Shown: positions 8,787-19,400, counted from the first letter of the stretch. The stretch: DNA of 64,000 nucleotides from Granulicella sapmiensis (GCA_026225395.1 JAMFSR010000040.1:23792-87791); one strand, 5' to 3'. Translations and numbers: made by a program. Notes: generated by a model from the sequence alone, not told the origin.

Positions 8787-9183
8787 CGGTGGGCAAGTTG
8801 GCCGAAATCACAGATTCTTAGGGTTTCGGTATCAAGATTTACTTCAAATTCATCTCACACTGCAGCTCCGGAAAGGAACGCCCAGGATCTGGCGCGGCTT
8901 CCGGACGACGGCGTTGCGCTGAACGAAAAGTGAGCCGTTTACGGACTGTCAGAAATCAACAGAGCGGTAAAACCTTCTCATGGTAACGTCGCAAGTGCCT
9001 GTGTCGGGGGGAATGGGAACCTAGAAAAGCACATATTTTTCCTATAATGCGACTCACCGATCACTGTAACCTGCGTCACTCTCGAAGAGTTCTTTTGGAA
9101 GAGGGTTGTCACTAGTTTGGGTCGCCCTGTGAAGGTTTTTCCGTGTGATTACGTGTATTCTAAAAATCTAGCGAGCGATCAAA
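8787..9183. other. Intergenic region with one promoter-like site
   Basis: This 397-base stretch holds no convincing gene in any frame. It contains the TATAAT site described separately at 9043-9048. Its 3' half is AT-rich compared with the surroundings, as expected for the promoter region of the glycosyltransferase gene. Confidence 0.5.
9043..9048 (+). promoter_or_regulatory. Candidate -10 element (TATAAT)
   Basis: A perfect TATAAT is followed by the bases GCGACTCACC. A nearly identical block, TATAAT then CCGACTCGCC, lies at 10617-10632 ahead of the next gene. I see no good -35 hexamer 17 bases upstream. It would produce a leader of about 130 bases for the glycosyltransferase gene. Confidence 0.4.
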
Positions 9184-10344
9184 ATGCTTCATTTAGGGAT
9201 TGAGCTCGGCAATACTAATTCGGGTACGAGTCTGCCTAAGTTTGGAGAGCCTTTGGTAACAAATATGTCTGTTAGCGACGCGCCTCAAAGTGCTTCTGCC
9301 AGCAGACCGAGTCTGCTACGAAAGACGGCTGTCGTCATCCCGACTTATAACGCCGGTCGGCACTGGAACCAGTTGCATTCGGCGCTGCAGCAGCAGGGCC
9401 TGTCCGAAGAACAAATTCTTATCGTTGATTCCTCTTCTTCCGACAACACGCGAAAGTTGGCGAGGCGTGCCGGCTACCGGTTGAAGCAGATTCCGAAGGA
9501 GAGCTTCCGTCACGGCGCGACCCGTCAGATGGCTGCGGAATCCTTGGGTTGGGCTGAAGTTCTGATCTATATGACTCAGGACGCGGCCCCGAGTGGTGAA
9601 AATTCTATAAAAAAGCTTGTAAGCAGTTTCGACGACCCGGAAGTAGGTGCCGCCTATGGACGACAGCTTCCCCGGCTGGAGGCAAGCCCGATTGAGCGCC
9701 ATGCACGATTGTTCAATTACCCGGATGCTTCCGATCTCCGTACCTTCTCGAGCCGAAATAAGCTAGGGATCAAAGCAGCGTTCATTTCCAACAGCTTTGC
9801 AGCTTACAGGCGGTCTGCGCTGCTGGAGGTTGGTGGGTTCCCGAGAAATACCATCGTCTCGGAAGAGGTGACGGTGGCTGCCCGCATGCTTATTGCGAAT
9901 TGGAAAGTGGCCTATCAGGCGGATGCGGCGGTAATCCACTCCCACCCATTGACTGTGAAGCAGGAGTTTTCCCGGTACTTTGACATCGGGGTGCATCATG
10001 GGAGAGCGAAATGGCTGCTCCATGCGTTTGGTGGAGCCGGCGAAGAGGGACGGACGTTTGTCATGTCCCAGATGCGATACCTTGCGAAGACGAAGCCTTC
10101 GGACATGCCGGTAGCTGCTTTCAGGAACCTATCGAAGTGGTGCAGCTATCAGTTGGGACTGCACGAACGCTTTCTTCCGATTGCGGTCAAAGAAGCGTTG
10201 TCAGGCTACCCGCATTTCTGGGAAGAAGAGCGCGAGCATGTCGGCGCCGCAAATTCAAAGGCCAAACACTATCGATTGGAATCAAACCCGCAGGATATGG
10301 GCGATGAGCGTTCGCGGGAACGCCGGTTCGAGGGTTTGATCTAG
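9184..10344 (+). CDS. Glycosyltransferase family 2, rhamnosyltransferase-like
   Basis: The 386-aa product has a GT-A fold start near residue 48 (TAVVIPTYNAG), the nucleotide-sugar region ILIVDSSSSDNT, a metal-binding region around MTQDAAP (D-A rather than the usual DxD) and a probable catalytic Glu in NTIVSEEVTVAARM. No membrane segment is evident. The family transfers sugars, often rhamnose, onto lipid-linked polysaccharide precursors on the cytoplasmic face. Translation could start at 9184 or at an ATG at 9265; neither has a strong ribosome binding site and the family homology starts after both. It is a single-gene unit closed by the terminator at 10368. Confidence 0.85.
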   Translation: MLHLGIELGNTNSGTSLPKFGEPLVTNMSVSDAPQSASASRPSLLRKTAVVIPTYNAGRHWNQLHSALQQQGLSEEQILIVDSSSSDNTRKLARRAGYRLKQIPKESFRHGATRQMAAESLGWAEVLIYMTQDAAPSGENSIKKLVSSFDDPEVGAAYGRQLPRLEASPIERHARLFNYPDASDLRTFSSRNKLGIKAAFISNSFAAYRRSALLEVGGFPRNTIVSEEVTVAARMLIANWKVAYQADAAVIHSHPLTVKQEFSRYFDIGVHHGRAKWLLHAFGGAGEEGRTFVMSQMRYLAKTKPSDMPVAAFRNLSKWCSYQLGLHERFLPIAVKEALSGYPHFWEEEREHVGAANSKAKHYRLESNPQDMGDERSRERRFEGLI

Positions 10345-10367
10345 TTTTTCATCAGTAAGGAAGTATG

Positions 10368-10398
10368 AAAGAGCCGCCAATACAGGCGGCTCTTTTTA
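10368..10398 (+). terminator. Rho-independent terminator
   Basis: GAGCCGCC (10371-10378) pairs with GGCGGCTC (10385-10392) around a six-base loop, and a run of five T follows. It lies 24 bases after the stop codon of the family 2 glycosyltransferase gene. Confidence 0.9.
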
Positions 10399-10616
10399 TT
10401 GAGACCCGGCGCACTTTCTGTCTTCCAGAACACTCGCGATAGGGGCGATCTCCCTGGGCGTCTTTCGCTACACCAAGGGAGCGCGACCATTGATCAGACA
10501 GGCTGCACAGCGAGCGGATCGCGATAGGAACTTGCCTTCGACGGACCGTCGCAGGGTGCTCTGTACAGCGGAGCGTTCCCGTTTCTCCTTGCAATCGAGT
10601 CGCAATGTTCAACTGC

Positions 10617-10622
10617 TATAAT
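10617..10622 (+). promoter_or_regulatory. Candidate extended -10 promoter (TGCTATAAT)
   Basis: TATAAT is preceded by TGC, an extended -10 pattern, and followed by CCGACTCGCC. It would serve the membrane protein gene that starts about 80 bases downstream. No strong -35 hexamer is seen at the normal distance. Confidence 0.5.
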
Positions 10623-10698
10623 CCGACTCGCCCAAGCGGACTGCCAGTTGAGCGGCAGCGGAACGGCCTTATCTGGAGTGAATTTAGGAATGCATAGC

Positions 10699-11970
10699 AT
10701 GATGCAGGAGCCTGAGACTGCGGTCGCCGAAGCCAAGAGCCCTCTGGCGGAAATGCATAAGATCATATCGAGCGAAAGTTTCGCCAAGGCCCCACGGTTG
10801 TGTTCATTTTTGACGTATATCGTAGAGCGATCTGTAGAAGGCGATGTCGACAGCCTGACCGAACAACAGATTGGCATCCACGTTTTCAATCGCGCGCCGG
10901 GCTACAACTCGAATGATGACAACATTGTGCGTGGAACGGCACGTTCCCTACGGCAAAGGCTAGCAACATACTATTTATCGGAAGGTCTCCGAGACCGTGT
11001 CCGGATCGAGATTCCGAAGGGAGCATATGTTGCACTTTTTAAAGATGCCGCGACGATTGGAGAGCCCATTGATGCCGAAGGCAGCTTCGTTGCTGCCCAC
11101 CCGCCGATAGATCTTTCGTCTGGCACGTCCACAGTTCGTTGGGAGTTCTGGGTTGCGATCGCGGCAGTTGGCCTAATTGCACTTTTTGGGTCGTGGCCTA
11201 TGTTGCAAGCTCGAATCGCTCATGCTCACGATAAGTCGACACTGCTTTGGAACACAATTTTCACTAACGATAAGAGCACCTTTATCGTACCCGGAGACGC
11301 CGGACTTAACATGTACGAAGTGCTGGACAAACGGACGGTCGATCTTGATTCTTATACGCAGCAAGCCTATCGACCAAATCCTGTTGCGACAGACGACATT
11401 GGGGCATCGCTCGGAACGCGGTTCTATACGACTGTGCCTGACATGCTATTGGTGGCAAAGCTGATTCGGCTGCCACAGGCCAATTCAGACCGCGCGCAGA
11501 TTCGTTTTGCTCGTGACCTGACAGCGCGAGACCTCAAGGGCGCCAACCTTATCCTGATGGGAACGAGCAGCTACAACCCCTGGTCCGGGCTATTTCAGTC
11601 TGCGCTAAGTTTGCAAATGTCATGGGATCCGACTCAAGATATGTTTACGGTCATCAATAAGACTCCCCAACCCGGTGAGAAGTCGATTTACACCTGGACA
11701 CTTAAAAATGGAACCCAGGGCGGATTAAGTTTGATTTCATTGACAGATAATTCGCAGGGAAGTGGGCGAGTTCTCCTGGTGCAAGGGACAACTATGGGCG
11801 GGGTGTATGCGGCGTCAGATTTCTTGTCTGATCACCAACTTCTCGATCCAATTCTGGCTCGTGCTCAGCGCCCAGACGGAACGGTAAAGAACTTCGACGT
11901 TCTTCTCCAAAGCGACTTCCTTCGTTCGGGCGTTAGCAATCTACACGTGCTCTCCGCGCATGTTCACTAA
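10699..11970 (+). CDS. Membrane protein with acidobacterial N-terminal regulatory-like domain
   Basis: The product is about 423 aa. Residues 20-115 form a compact conserved-looking domain (FLTYIVERSVEG, LTEQQIGIHVFNR, DDNIVRGTARSLRQRL, IEIPKGAYV). This type of domain is common in Acidobacteriota ahead of a transmembrane segment and varied C-terminal regions, and resembles a winged-helix-like sensor. One membrane helix lies near residues 150-168, followed by a 250-residue region that I cannot assign, probably outside the cytoplasm. Among several starts, the ATG at 10699 is preferred because AGGA lies nine bases upstream. It stands alone between the glycosyltransferase terminator and the convergent nuclease gene. 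I infer a signalling role, but no output domain is recognised. Confidence 0.7.
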   Translation: MMQEPETAVAEAKSPLAEMHKIISSESFAKAPRLCSFLTYIVERSVEGDVDSLTEQQIGIHVFNRAPGYNSNDDNIVRGTARSLRQRLATYYLSEGLRDRVRIEIPKGAYVALFKDAATIGEPIDAEGSFVAAHPPIDLSSGTSTVRWEFWVAIAAVGLIALFGSWPMLQARIAHAHDKSTLLWNTIFTNDKSTFIVPGDAGLNMYEVLDKRTVDLDSYTQQAYRPNPVATDDIGASLGTRFYTTVPDMLLVAKLIRLPQANSDRAQIRFARDLTARDLKGANLILMGTSSYNPWSGLFQSALSLQMSWDPTQDMFTVINKTPQPGEKSIYTWTLKNGTQGGLSLISLTDNSQGSGRVLLVQGTTMGGVYAASDFLSDHQLLDPILARAQRPDGTVKNFDVLLQSDFLRSGVSNLHVLSAHVH

Positions 11971-12029
11971 TCAGACCGTGAGAACCTCAACCACTTTTTG
12001 CGTTGAGAACGTGCTACGGCAATCCGGCA

Positions 12030-12821
12030 TCATTGCAGCAACGAGTTCAGCAGGGCTGCGAGCCGTAGTCCACCTTGCAGCAGGCGTTGCTCAACAATGG
12101 GCCATTTGGTTCGTCCATAATCCGGCGGTAGGATGACGACGGCGGATGGATGCCGAGGCACCGTGTCATAGATCTGATTTTGCGCGATCACCAGGCCCTC
12201 TTTTGCCCAATCCATGGGTGTACCCCCAGCGACTACAACTTTTCCCGACTTTATCAGCTCGTTGGCGATCTGTGATGCGTTGCCTCCATGCTCCGCGATG
12301 ATTTCGTCATCCCATACCGCGTGCAATTCGGTCTGTTTCCCCTCAAACACCACTTTGATCCCGCTGCCCGTTGCGTCGGTATCGTGTAGCGGCTGTTGCA
12401 AATCACCAACCAAGTGAACGATGTACTTAAGAGCGATTTCCCGCTCAATATCCGAGCGTTTGGGGTCGGCCAGGATTGCGCCGTATAGCGTGAGTGCATC
12501 GTCGGCGCAGAAGTGCCCTGGACACGGGTGCGGCCCGGGAGGGGTATTGTCCAACGGCAGCCGGATGGTATGACTTGGACTGCCAGCAAGACCGTCGCGC
12601 TTCGCTGCGTCCGCCCAACTGGAAATATCGGACAGGTTCTTGGCGCCTTCCACAGCCAAGAGTCGTTGCACCTGAGCGGCGGCGATGGGGGTCAGTTGAG
12701 CTTGAGCTATATCGGCCACTACTGCGTGACCAGTCCGGCCCCACGGGAAAGCCTGTTGCGGAAACACTAATCCGACGATCAAAAGCGCGATCAGAATTTT
12801 GGGTTGGGTCGAAATTTTCAC
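12030..12821 (-). CDS. S1/P1 nuclease family, secreted
   Basis: The product is 263 aa. A signal peptide (residues 4-25, ILIALLIVGLVFPQQAFP) ends just before WGRTGH; in this family the exposed Trp of the mature protein and the following His bind the zinc cluster. Further ligands are visible in SSWADAAKRD, HTIRLPLD, KYIVHLVGDLQQPLHD and HAVWDDEII. The family comprises zinc-dependent single-strand nucleases/3'-nucleotidases. I choose the GTG at 12821 because it directly precedes the signal peptide and CTGGAG lies ten bases upstream. Upstream in-frame codons read like leader sequence. It follows the sugar porter gene on the same strand across 255 bases. It could scavenge phosphate or nucleosides from extracellular nucleic acid. 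Confidence 0.88.
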   Translation of the reverse strand: MKISTQPKILIALLIVGLVFPQQAFPWGRTGHAVVADIAQAQLTPIAAAQVQRLLAVEGAKNLSDISSWADAAKRDGLAGSPSHTIRLPLDNTPPGPHPCPGHFCADDALTLYGAILADPKRSDIEREIALKYIVHLVGDLQQPLHDTDATGSGIKVVFEGKQTELHAVWDDEIIAEHGGNASQIANELIKSGKVVVAGGTPMDWAKEGLVIAQNQIYDTVPRHPSAVVILPPDYGRTKWPIVEQRLLQGGLRLAALLNSLLQ

Positions 12822-13076
12822 GGATGTCACACTCCAGGGTTGTATGTCAGAATCTACTGTCAAAGTCTTCGCCAGTCCCATCCAGTCATGCACTGCTCGG
12901 ATTGACGGTTATTCAAATTTCATCCGGTGCGACGTTGCTATCAGGAGCACTCGCGTGGATGCCCACGCCTTCGTTATTCAGCTCGGCACGACGACCATCA
13001 AAGTGTCTATGTGCAGCAATGACTTCTCGATCACATTCAACATGGAAGCTCCTCGCAGGCTTGTAGCGAACCGGGT

Positions 13077-14399
13077 TTAGTGGATGCCGAGTTTAGCTTG
13101 AATGGCTTCCAACGATTTTCCCTTGGTCTCCGGATAAAGAAATGCCACGACAAGAAACTGGAGCACCATCATTGCGGAAAAAAACACGAATGGCGCCGCA
13201 TGCGATTTCGCGGCGACGTATGGAAATGTGCCGGCAATAAGAGAATTCATTATCCAATGCGAAGAGGAACCCAAACTCTGGCCCTTGGAGCGTACGCGCG
13301 TTGGAAACACTTCCGCTAGATACACCCAAATGACGGAGCCTTGCGAGATTGCAAAAAACACAATAAACATGACCAGCAACCATATCAAGGCGCCTTGATG
13401 CGTATTCGCGGAAAAGATTGCGGCAGTTCCTGCCAGAGCAAGCGCCATTCCTACCGCTCCAATCAGCAGCAGAGTCTTGCGGCCAACCTTATCAATGAGA
13501 CTCATCCCTAAGAATGTGGCCAAAAGATTGACCAGACCGATACCCACTGTTTGCAACGCAGCAGAGGTCGAGCTGAATCCCGCGGACGCGAAGATGTAAT
13601 TGGAGTAGTACAGGATCGCATTGATGCCGGACACTTGATTGAAGATGCCGATTGTGATGGCCAGAAAAATGGGAGCGCTATATCGCCGCTGGAACAGCGA
13701 CTCCTGTTTTTCGCCACGCTCGAGATGGATTGATTCGATGATCTCTCGCAACTCCTCTTCGGAGTCTGGGGAGCCCATCATCTCTAAAACGTGCCGGGCT
13801 TCCAACGTCCGATTCGTTGTCACCAGCCAGCGTGAACTGCGTGGTATCCCGTATAGAAGAATGAGAAATATAGTTGACGGCACAACCGCGACACCGAATT
13901 CCCATCGCCATTGAAGAACCCCGAGATTCATCGTTGTGATGATGTAGTTGGAGAGGTAGGCAAGGAGAATTCCAACAACAATATTGATCTGGAATAGTCC
14001 GACCATTCGACCCCGCCACTTCGGCGGCGCCAACTCGGCTATGTAGACAGGACCAAGTACCGACGAACCTCCTATCCCGAGTCCCCCAATAAAGCGAGAC
14101 ACCATGAGAGCGTCCCAATTCCATGAAATCGCACAACCAATACTGGAGACGGTGTACAGAACGGCCATGATCCTCAAAGCTTCCCGGCCGCCAAGTTTCT
14201 GCCCGACAATGCCGGAGCACATGGCTCCGATCACGGTCCCAGCCAGTCCAATGAACAGGGTCATGCCTAGCGTCACCGCAGTAAGATGGAAGACCTCCGT
14301 AAGTTGTTGGGTTGTCCCGGCGATCACCGCAGTATCAAAGCCGAACAGAAGGCCGCCGAGAGCACCAACGCCGGTCGCCTTTGCCAAATATCGATTCAA
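13077..14399 (-). CDS. Sugar porter of the major facilitator superfamily
   Basis: The 440-aa product has the 12-helix arrangement of proton-coupled sugar symporters (GalP/XylE/AraE family). Visible motifs are GGLLFGFDTAVIAG in helix 1, GRxxAL-type loop sequence after helix 2, AELAPPKWRGRMVGLFQ (the PESPR-like site after helix 4), the QVSGINAILYYSNYIF stretch of helix 7 that binds sugar, and PETKGKSLE at the C-terminus, the family signature. The start appears to be a TTG at 14399 with GGGGGA about five bases upstream. It lies between the VWFA gene and the nuclease gene on the same strand. The likely substrate is a hexose or pentose. Confidence 0.9.
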   Translation of the reverse strand: MNRYLAKATGVGALGGLLFGFDTAVIAGTTQQLTEVFHLTAVTLGMTLFIGLAGTVIGAMCSGIVGQKLGGREALRIMAVLYTVSSIGCAISWNWDALMVSRFIGGLGIGGSSVLGPVYIAELAPPKWRGRMVGLFQINIVVGILLAYLSNYIITTMNLGVLQWRWEFGVAVVPSTIFLILLYGIPRSSRWLVTTNRTLEARHVLEMMGSPDSEEELREIIESIHLERGEKQESLFQRRYSAPIFLAITIGIFNQVSGINAILYYSNYIFASAGFSSTSAALQTVGIGLVNLLATFLGMSLIDKVGRKTLLLIGAVGMALALAGTAAIFSANTHQGALIWLLVMFIVFFAISQGSVIWVYLAEVFPTRVRSKGQSLGSSSHWIMNSLIAGTFPYVAAKSHAAPFVFFSAMMVLQFLVVAFLYPETKGKSLEAIQAKLGIH

Positions 14400-14490
14400 A
14401 AGAGTCCCCCAAACTGGCCAAATTATCTATGGGTCATTTTCATGACGCTTAGTCTTTCCCATGACTTGCATCGCAACTCGAAGTAATCGA

Positions 14491-16335
14491 TCACTGCTGG
14501 GCTGCAGGGAGTGGCGTAAGCCGCGCCACCGAGGCGACGGGCAACTCCACCACCCCGAAACGGTTTGACGGAATATCGTGAACTCCGATGCGAAGGAAAT
14601 CCTCCCCACCCTTCAGCGGTACGCTGATTTCAAAATGCGCGTTGATGCCTCCGACAAATCGTTTATAGGTTTCGGTTGTGAGGTCGAGCTGCATTTTTTC
14701 CCCGGTAGCGTTTAGCAGTCGGCCATCATTGTCATAGAGCAGTATGCTGAACTCGACGCTCCCGGTTCGACGACCGTCTTTGTTGAGCGTGACCTGAATG
14801 TCGTTTGCCACGACGGAGAGGTCAACGGCAAAGCGGCGGAACGGCGGCTTGCTTGGATGGTTGGGATCTAAATTGTTGGATGGGGCCAGCGTTTCTTCCG
14901 ACGCCGTGCCGATAGGCAGCACGCGCACCTTGAAGAGAATGTCCTGAGGGGTGGGCGCACCGTGCGCCATCGCCGCGCGCGCATAAAGATTGTTGCTGTT
15001 CGTGGCGGTCGCAGTGAAAGTTGTTGTCGTGGGAGGATGGTTCCGGTCTTCGGTGTAGTAGCCGCGTCTATAGCTCAGGAGGTATCCGGCAGCCTGAAGG
15101 TTGCCGTTCAGAGTTATGCGGATATCCCTGAACGTACCGTTATAGTTTTTGTTCGATGGCGCATAGGTGAGCGTGTAGTAGTTGGAGCCTGACTCAATGG
15201 CGCCCTGGACGGCAGAGGCAAGATCGTTGTTGTTGTAAAAAGGCGTTCCGCCAGTATCCTCGGCGAGTTGGTTCATCGTCATGTGTTCGCTGGCCAGATC
15301 CTGATAAAACGTACCTGAGCTCTTGCCGAATGGGTCACCCTTGCTGGCGCCGGCCGACAACGTCGGATCAAGCTTGAGGCCGGCAGCATCCACCGGATAG
15401 ACAGAGACTCTCGCCTTTGAGAGCAGATCGGTCGTTTCGCGAAACTCAGGGCTGTTTTCTTCCATCACGGCGAAGCCTTTTTCGATGGTCGGATCGGGCA
15501 GGATGTCGATAGGAAATGAGCCCGAAAACCAGATGAGGTTCTTGCGACCGGGAAACGCAGAGAGGTAGTGCGCAAGCGCGTTGAAGGCATCGAGCGTGTA
15601 TTGAATACGAAGCTGCGTGAGAAAAGCCTTCTGCTCGGACTCGAATTGTTGGAGGTTGGAGACGATTTGGATTTGGGCGGCGGCGCCCCCATCCAGAGCG
15701 GGCATCGCGCTGACGGTATCGGATGGCGCATCCGGCGTCGAGTCCGAGCCGATAGCGTCGTCAATCAGGCTGGAGGGGCGCTGCACTATCTTGTGTTCGA
15801 CGGCGTCCTTGAGCACTTGCGGGTCGGAGCTGAATCCTTGAAGAAGAAATAGCCTCTGCGAGAGGCCGAATATGGCGATGCGCGTTCCGGGCTTCGCCTT
15901 CTTTACATATTGCTGCAACTCCGAGCGCACATACGATTGATTGACCATCGGAGTGTTGAGCGTGTCGAGCAAAAGGATGTTGAGCGCGCCCTCGGGCGAC
16001 ACAGCGGTGTAATCGGTGAAGGTGCCGGGCGGCATTGGCGGCAACTCGGGGCCGGCTACGGGCGGCGTCTGGGGGAAGTACTCTTCGAAGTGATTGATAG
16101 GTTGAGGCTGCTTAGCCTCGGTGAGTGTGAAGTCGTCACGTTTGAGCCCGTGGACTGGGTGGCCATTCTTATCATGCACGGTGACATCGACGATGACCAA
16201 CTGCGCTTCAGCGTGGAGCACGGCCGTCTCCAGCGGCTCTCCGGCCTGTCCTGCGTTCGGAGCCTGCGCCACAATGGCTGCGAGTTGAACAAATGAAATT
16301 GCAGCAGCCACAGCGAATTGGCGTGTGAAATTCAT
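14491..16335 (-). CDS. VWFA-related exported protein
   Basis: The 614-aa product has a signal peptide (MNFTRQFAVAAAISFVQLAA), then the acidobacterial VWFA-related arrangement: a beta-strand region with VIVDVTVHDKNGHPVHGLKR and DFTLTEAKQPQ, then a von Willebrand A fold starting at NILLLDTLNTPMVNQS (a MIDAS-like DxLNT in place of DxSxS), with LIWFSGSFP and VYPVDAAGL further on. A C-terminal beta-rich domain follows. The ATG at 16335 precedes the signal peptide; the one at 16365 would put ten residues ahead of it. It follows the TonB-type receptor gene by 140 bases. Members of this family are abundant in Acidobacteriota and have no proven function. Confidence 0.85.
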   Translation of the reverse strand: MNFTRQFAVAAAISFVQLAAIVAQAPNAGQAGEPLETAVLHAEAQLVIVDVTVHDKNGHPVHGLKRDDFTLTEAKQPQPINHFEEYFPQTPPVAGPELPPMPPGTFTDYTAVSPEGALNILLLDTLNTPMVNQSYVRSELQQYVKKAKPGTRIAIFGLSQRLFLLQGFSSDPQVLKDAVEHKIVQRPSSLIDDAIGSDSTPDAPSDTVSAMPALDGGAAAQIQIVSNLQQFESEQKAFLTQLRIQYTLDAFNALAHYLSAFPGRKNLIWFSGSFPIDILPDPTIEKGFAVMEENSPEFRETTDLLSKARVSVYPVDAAGLKLDPTLSAGASKGDPFGKSSGTFYQDLASEHMTMNQLAEDTGGTPFYNNNDLASAVQGAIESGSNYYTLTYAPSNKNYNGTFRDIRITLNGNLQAAGYLLSYRRGYYTEDRNHPPTTTTFTATATNSNNLYARAAMAHGAPTPQDILFKVRVLPIGTASEETLAPSNNLDPNHPSKPPFRRFAVDLSVVANDIQVTLNKDGRRTGSVEFSILLYDNDGRLLNATGEKMQLDLTTETYKRFVGGINAHFEISVPLKGGEDFLRIGVHDIPSNRFGVVELPVASVARLTPLPAAQQ

Positions 16336-16474
16336 CGAAGCTCCCGAGACGAGGTTAAGCGGCAAATGTGCCGGTCAGCGCTGTCCCCAGTACCTTTATG
16401 ACATTGTCTTGATGATTGGAACAGGTTCTGTGGGGAACGTGCGCAGCGGCTACGCACGCTCCCACAACACGCAG

Positions 16475-19400
16475 CTAGAACTGAAGTTTCAGCATGAATT
16501 GCAGGGAGCGCGGCCCACCCTGTTGGTACAAGGAGGACAAGCCACCCAGGCCGGTTGAAAGCGTGTTGGTGGCTTGCCCCATCAAGGGGCTATTGCACGT
16601 GGCTCCAACAGTTGTGGGTCCGCAAGTTGTGCTGATCGTTCCGAAGTTAGGATGGTTCAGGATGTTGAAGGACTCCGCACGGAACTGAAGCTTCGAACGC
16701 TCAAAGAGTGGGAAGTCGCGCTGCACGGCGACGTTTGCCTGAGCTTCTCCGAATCCACGCAAAAAGTTGCGTGGCGCGGTACCAGGTATCAGTAAGTTGG
16801 TTGGGATACTGAAATTGGCTGGATTGATCTCGCGTCCACCGGGAATTCCGGATGCGCGCACATACGGAGTGAGGGAACCGTTGTAATTTAGCTGCGAATT
16901 GATGATATCGCCGGTGAGCGGTTCGGTGACTGCGGGGCCGACGGGCTCCCAGGGAAAGGCTGTCCTCGCGACGAACCATCCGTCAACATTCCAATAACCG
17001 AGGATCGCCTTTTCGAGGTGATTCTGGTATGGCATGGGGAGGTTGTAGACGATGGCGCCGGTAAAGTTCTCGCGGACATCCAAGTTCGAGTTCCCTCTTT
17101 GAAGAGGGAAGACGGCATCGAAGTCTTCCGTACTTGCCCAATCGATCATGTGAGACCAGGTAAAGGCCCCAATGGCTTGAAGTCCGTTGGCTACCTGCCG
17201 CTGATACTTCACCTGAAGGGAGTTGTAGTTCGAACCCGGGCCATTCTGGTAGAGGAACATATCATTGAAGAGGGGATTCAGGGTGGCGATGTCATACTCC
17301 TGGTAGGTTGCGAGCTTGAGCCCCAGAGACGCGACATAACCCATGGTGACGCTCTGTTTTCCGCCGAGCGCCTGCTCGAGAGTGACATTCCATTGAACCG
17401 CCGGGGGAGGAGTGATCCGATTATTCGGATATTCTTCTAGCGCATATGGAGCCGTAGTGGTAATCGGTAAAAGCTCGGTTGTGTTGCCCGGCCATCCGTA
17501 GGTTTTCCCAGCGGGGGGAGTGGTCCCAGCCGGGTAGTATTGCGTTCCTGTGTAGGTTCCGGTTGATGCCGTCCCCACGCCAAAACCAGCACCGTAGGTT
17601 TGATTCAGAGCGATGGTGTCATAAAAGAGTCCAGCGCCGGCGCGAAGCACAAGCTCATGGCCGGGCTGGTCATAGAGGGTAGCTGCCACACCTAACCGAG
17701 GTCCGAAGTCATACCAGGTCGTCCGGTACAAAGGGGCGCCTGGGCCAGACAACGCGAGTGAGGCAGGATTGTTGATGTTGCCGGTATAGGTATACATCTG
17801 AGCCCCGGATTCTGTCGGCGGCGGCGCTAAGTCCCAGCGCAGTCCGAGGGAGAGAGTTACCCGCGGTTTGACGCGCCAGTCATCCTGGACGAAAAGTCCC
17901 AGGTTTTTGGTAGTGGGATCCGTACGAAGATAGTTCTTGGCGGAAACAGTCGGCTCATCGGTTATGACCTTGGCAGTGCTGTTGTAGGTGTAGCTATAGT
18001 AAGGGCCGCGAGACAGGCTTCCATCGCCGTAGTAGGCGGTTGTCTGGCGGTAATCCACACCGGCTTTGTAGAGGTGTCTACAGTGCGTCCATGTGAGTAC
18101 GTCCGTGGCGTTCGGCTGGAATTGTTTCGATCCGTAGGATTGCTGATAGAGGAGTGCGGAGTTCGGCAGTTCTATGTTGATCTTGGTCTCGCCGCCGATC
18201 GTAGCTGTTCCTTGCGCGCCGTTCAGATCGATCGGCACGGATCCGCCTACGGGGTAAAGAGTACTTGCAGTCACTGCCAGAGCCGGCGAATACTGCAAGC
18301 GCAACTCGTTAGAAATAGTGGTGCCGAAGGCATTATCGACACCTAGAAGGTAGATCCGGCTGCGGTAGCTGCTTATAGTTTTGTACAACGCGTTGATAAC
18401 CTGGCTGCTGGTCGTGTCGTTGTAACGGGCGAAGAGGCGCAGCGTGGGCAGGAGTTGATAGTCGACGCGGAGGCTCTCCGAATCGATCACGCCAGTGGAG
18501 GTTGGACTTTGAATATAAGGAGAACCGCCTTCTCCGTAATCCACGCACTGAGGATCCTGCGCGGTGGAACAATTCGGCAGTGGATAGGCGTTCAGCAGCG
18601 GTTGCAACCTGGCCGGGGCGTTTAGCCGGAGATTCTTGTATGTGGCATTCGTATAGGTTCCGGTATTGAAGGTGCCATTGGAAGGAACGTCGTTGATGAT
18701 TGCAGCCTGAGGCTGATCCAGGCGAAGGCCTTCATACGCAAAGAAGAAGAAGGCCCGGTCCTTGCCCGAGTAAAGGTGCGGTATAGAAAGTGGACCGGCG
18801 AAGGTCCCGCCGAAGTCATTCTGGCGCTCCGCGGGCGTCGGGATAGGAGTTGTGTTGTAGGTGTTAAACCAGTTGTTGGCATCGAACGCTGAGTTGCGCA
18901 GGGAGTCGTAGGCTGTCCCGTGGTACAGATTGGTACCGGAGCGCGTACGGAAGCTGACCTGCGCGCCCGGTTGTCTGCCGAACTCAGCGGAATACGTCGA
19001 GGTCGTGATGCGAAATTCTTCCATCGCGTCGACAGAAAGCATCGCCTGTGTCGTTCCAAGGGCCGTGGCACTGCCCAGCATCCCAGCGGATGCAGCGTTG
19101 CTGGCGTTGGAAGCCATGTTACTGGCGCTGACGCCATCCACCATAAAGTTGTTGGAGTCCGAGCGCATGCCATTGACGCTGTACTCCCCCTGATCATTCG
19201 AAGGTGGGGTACTGGAGATAGCCTGTGGGGTGTTGGTGATCACGCCCGGCGAAAGCAGGACCAGGGTTTGGAAACTTCTTCCATTCAGCGGCATGTCTTC
19301 CACAAACTTGCGGTCGATGACAGTACCCACACTGGCGTCGCTCGTATTGATCGTATTGCCCTCGCCGTTGACCGTAACCGTCTCGCTGGCTTGACCGATC

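Noticed and set aside
12799..13080. 93-codon plus-strand frame in the sugar porter-nuclease gap
   Set aside because: No ribosome binding site, overlaps both gene ends and shows no family pattern.
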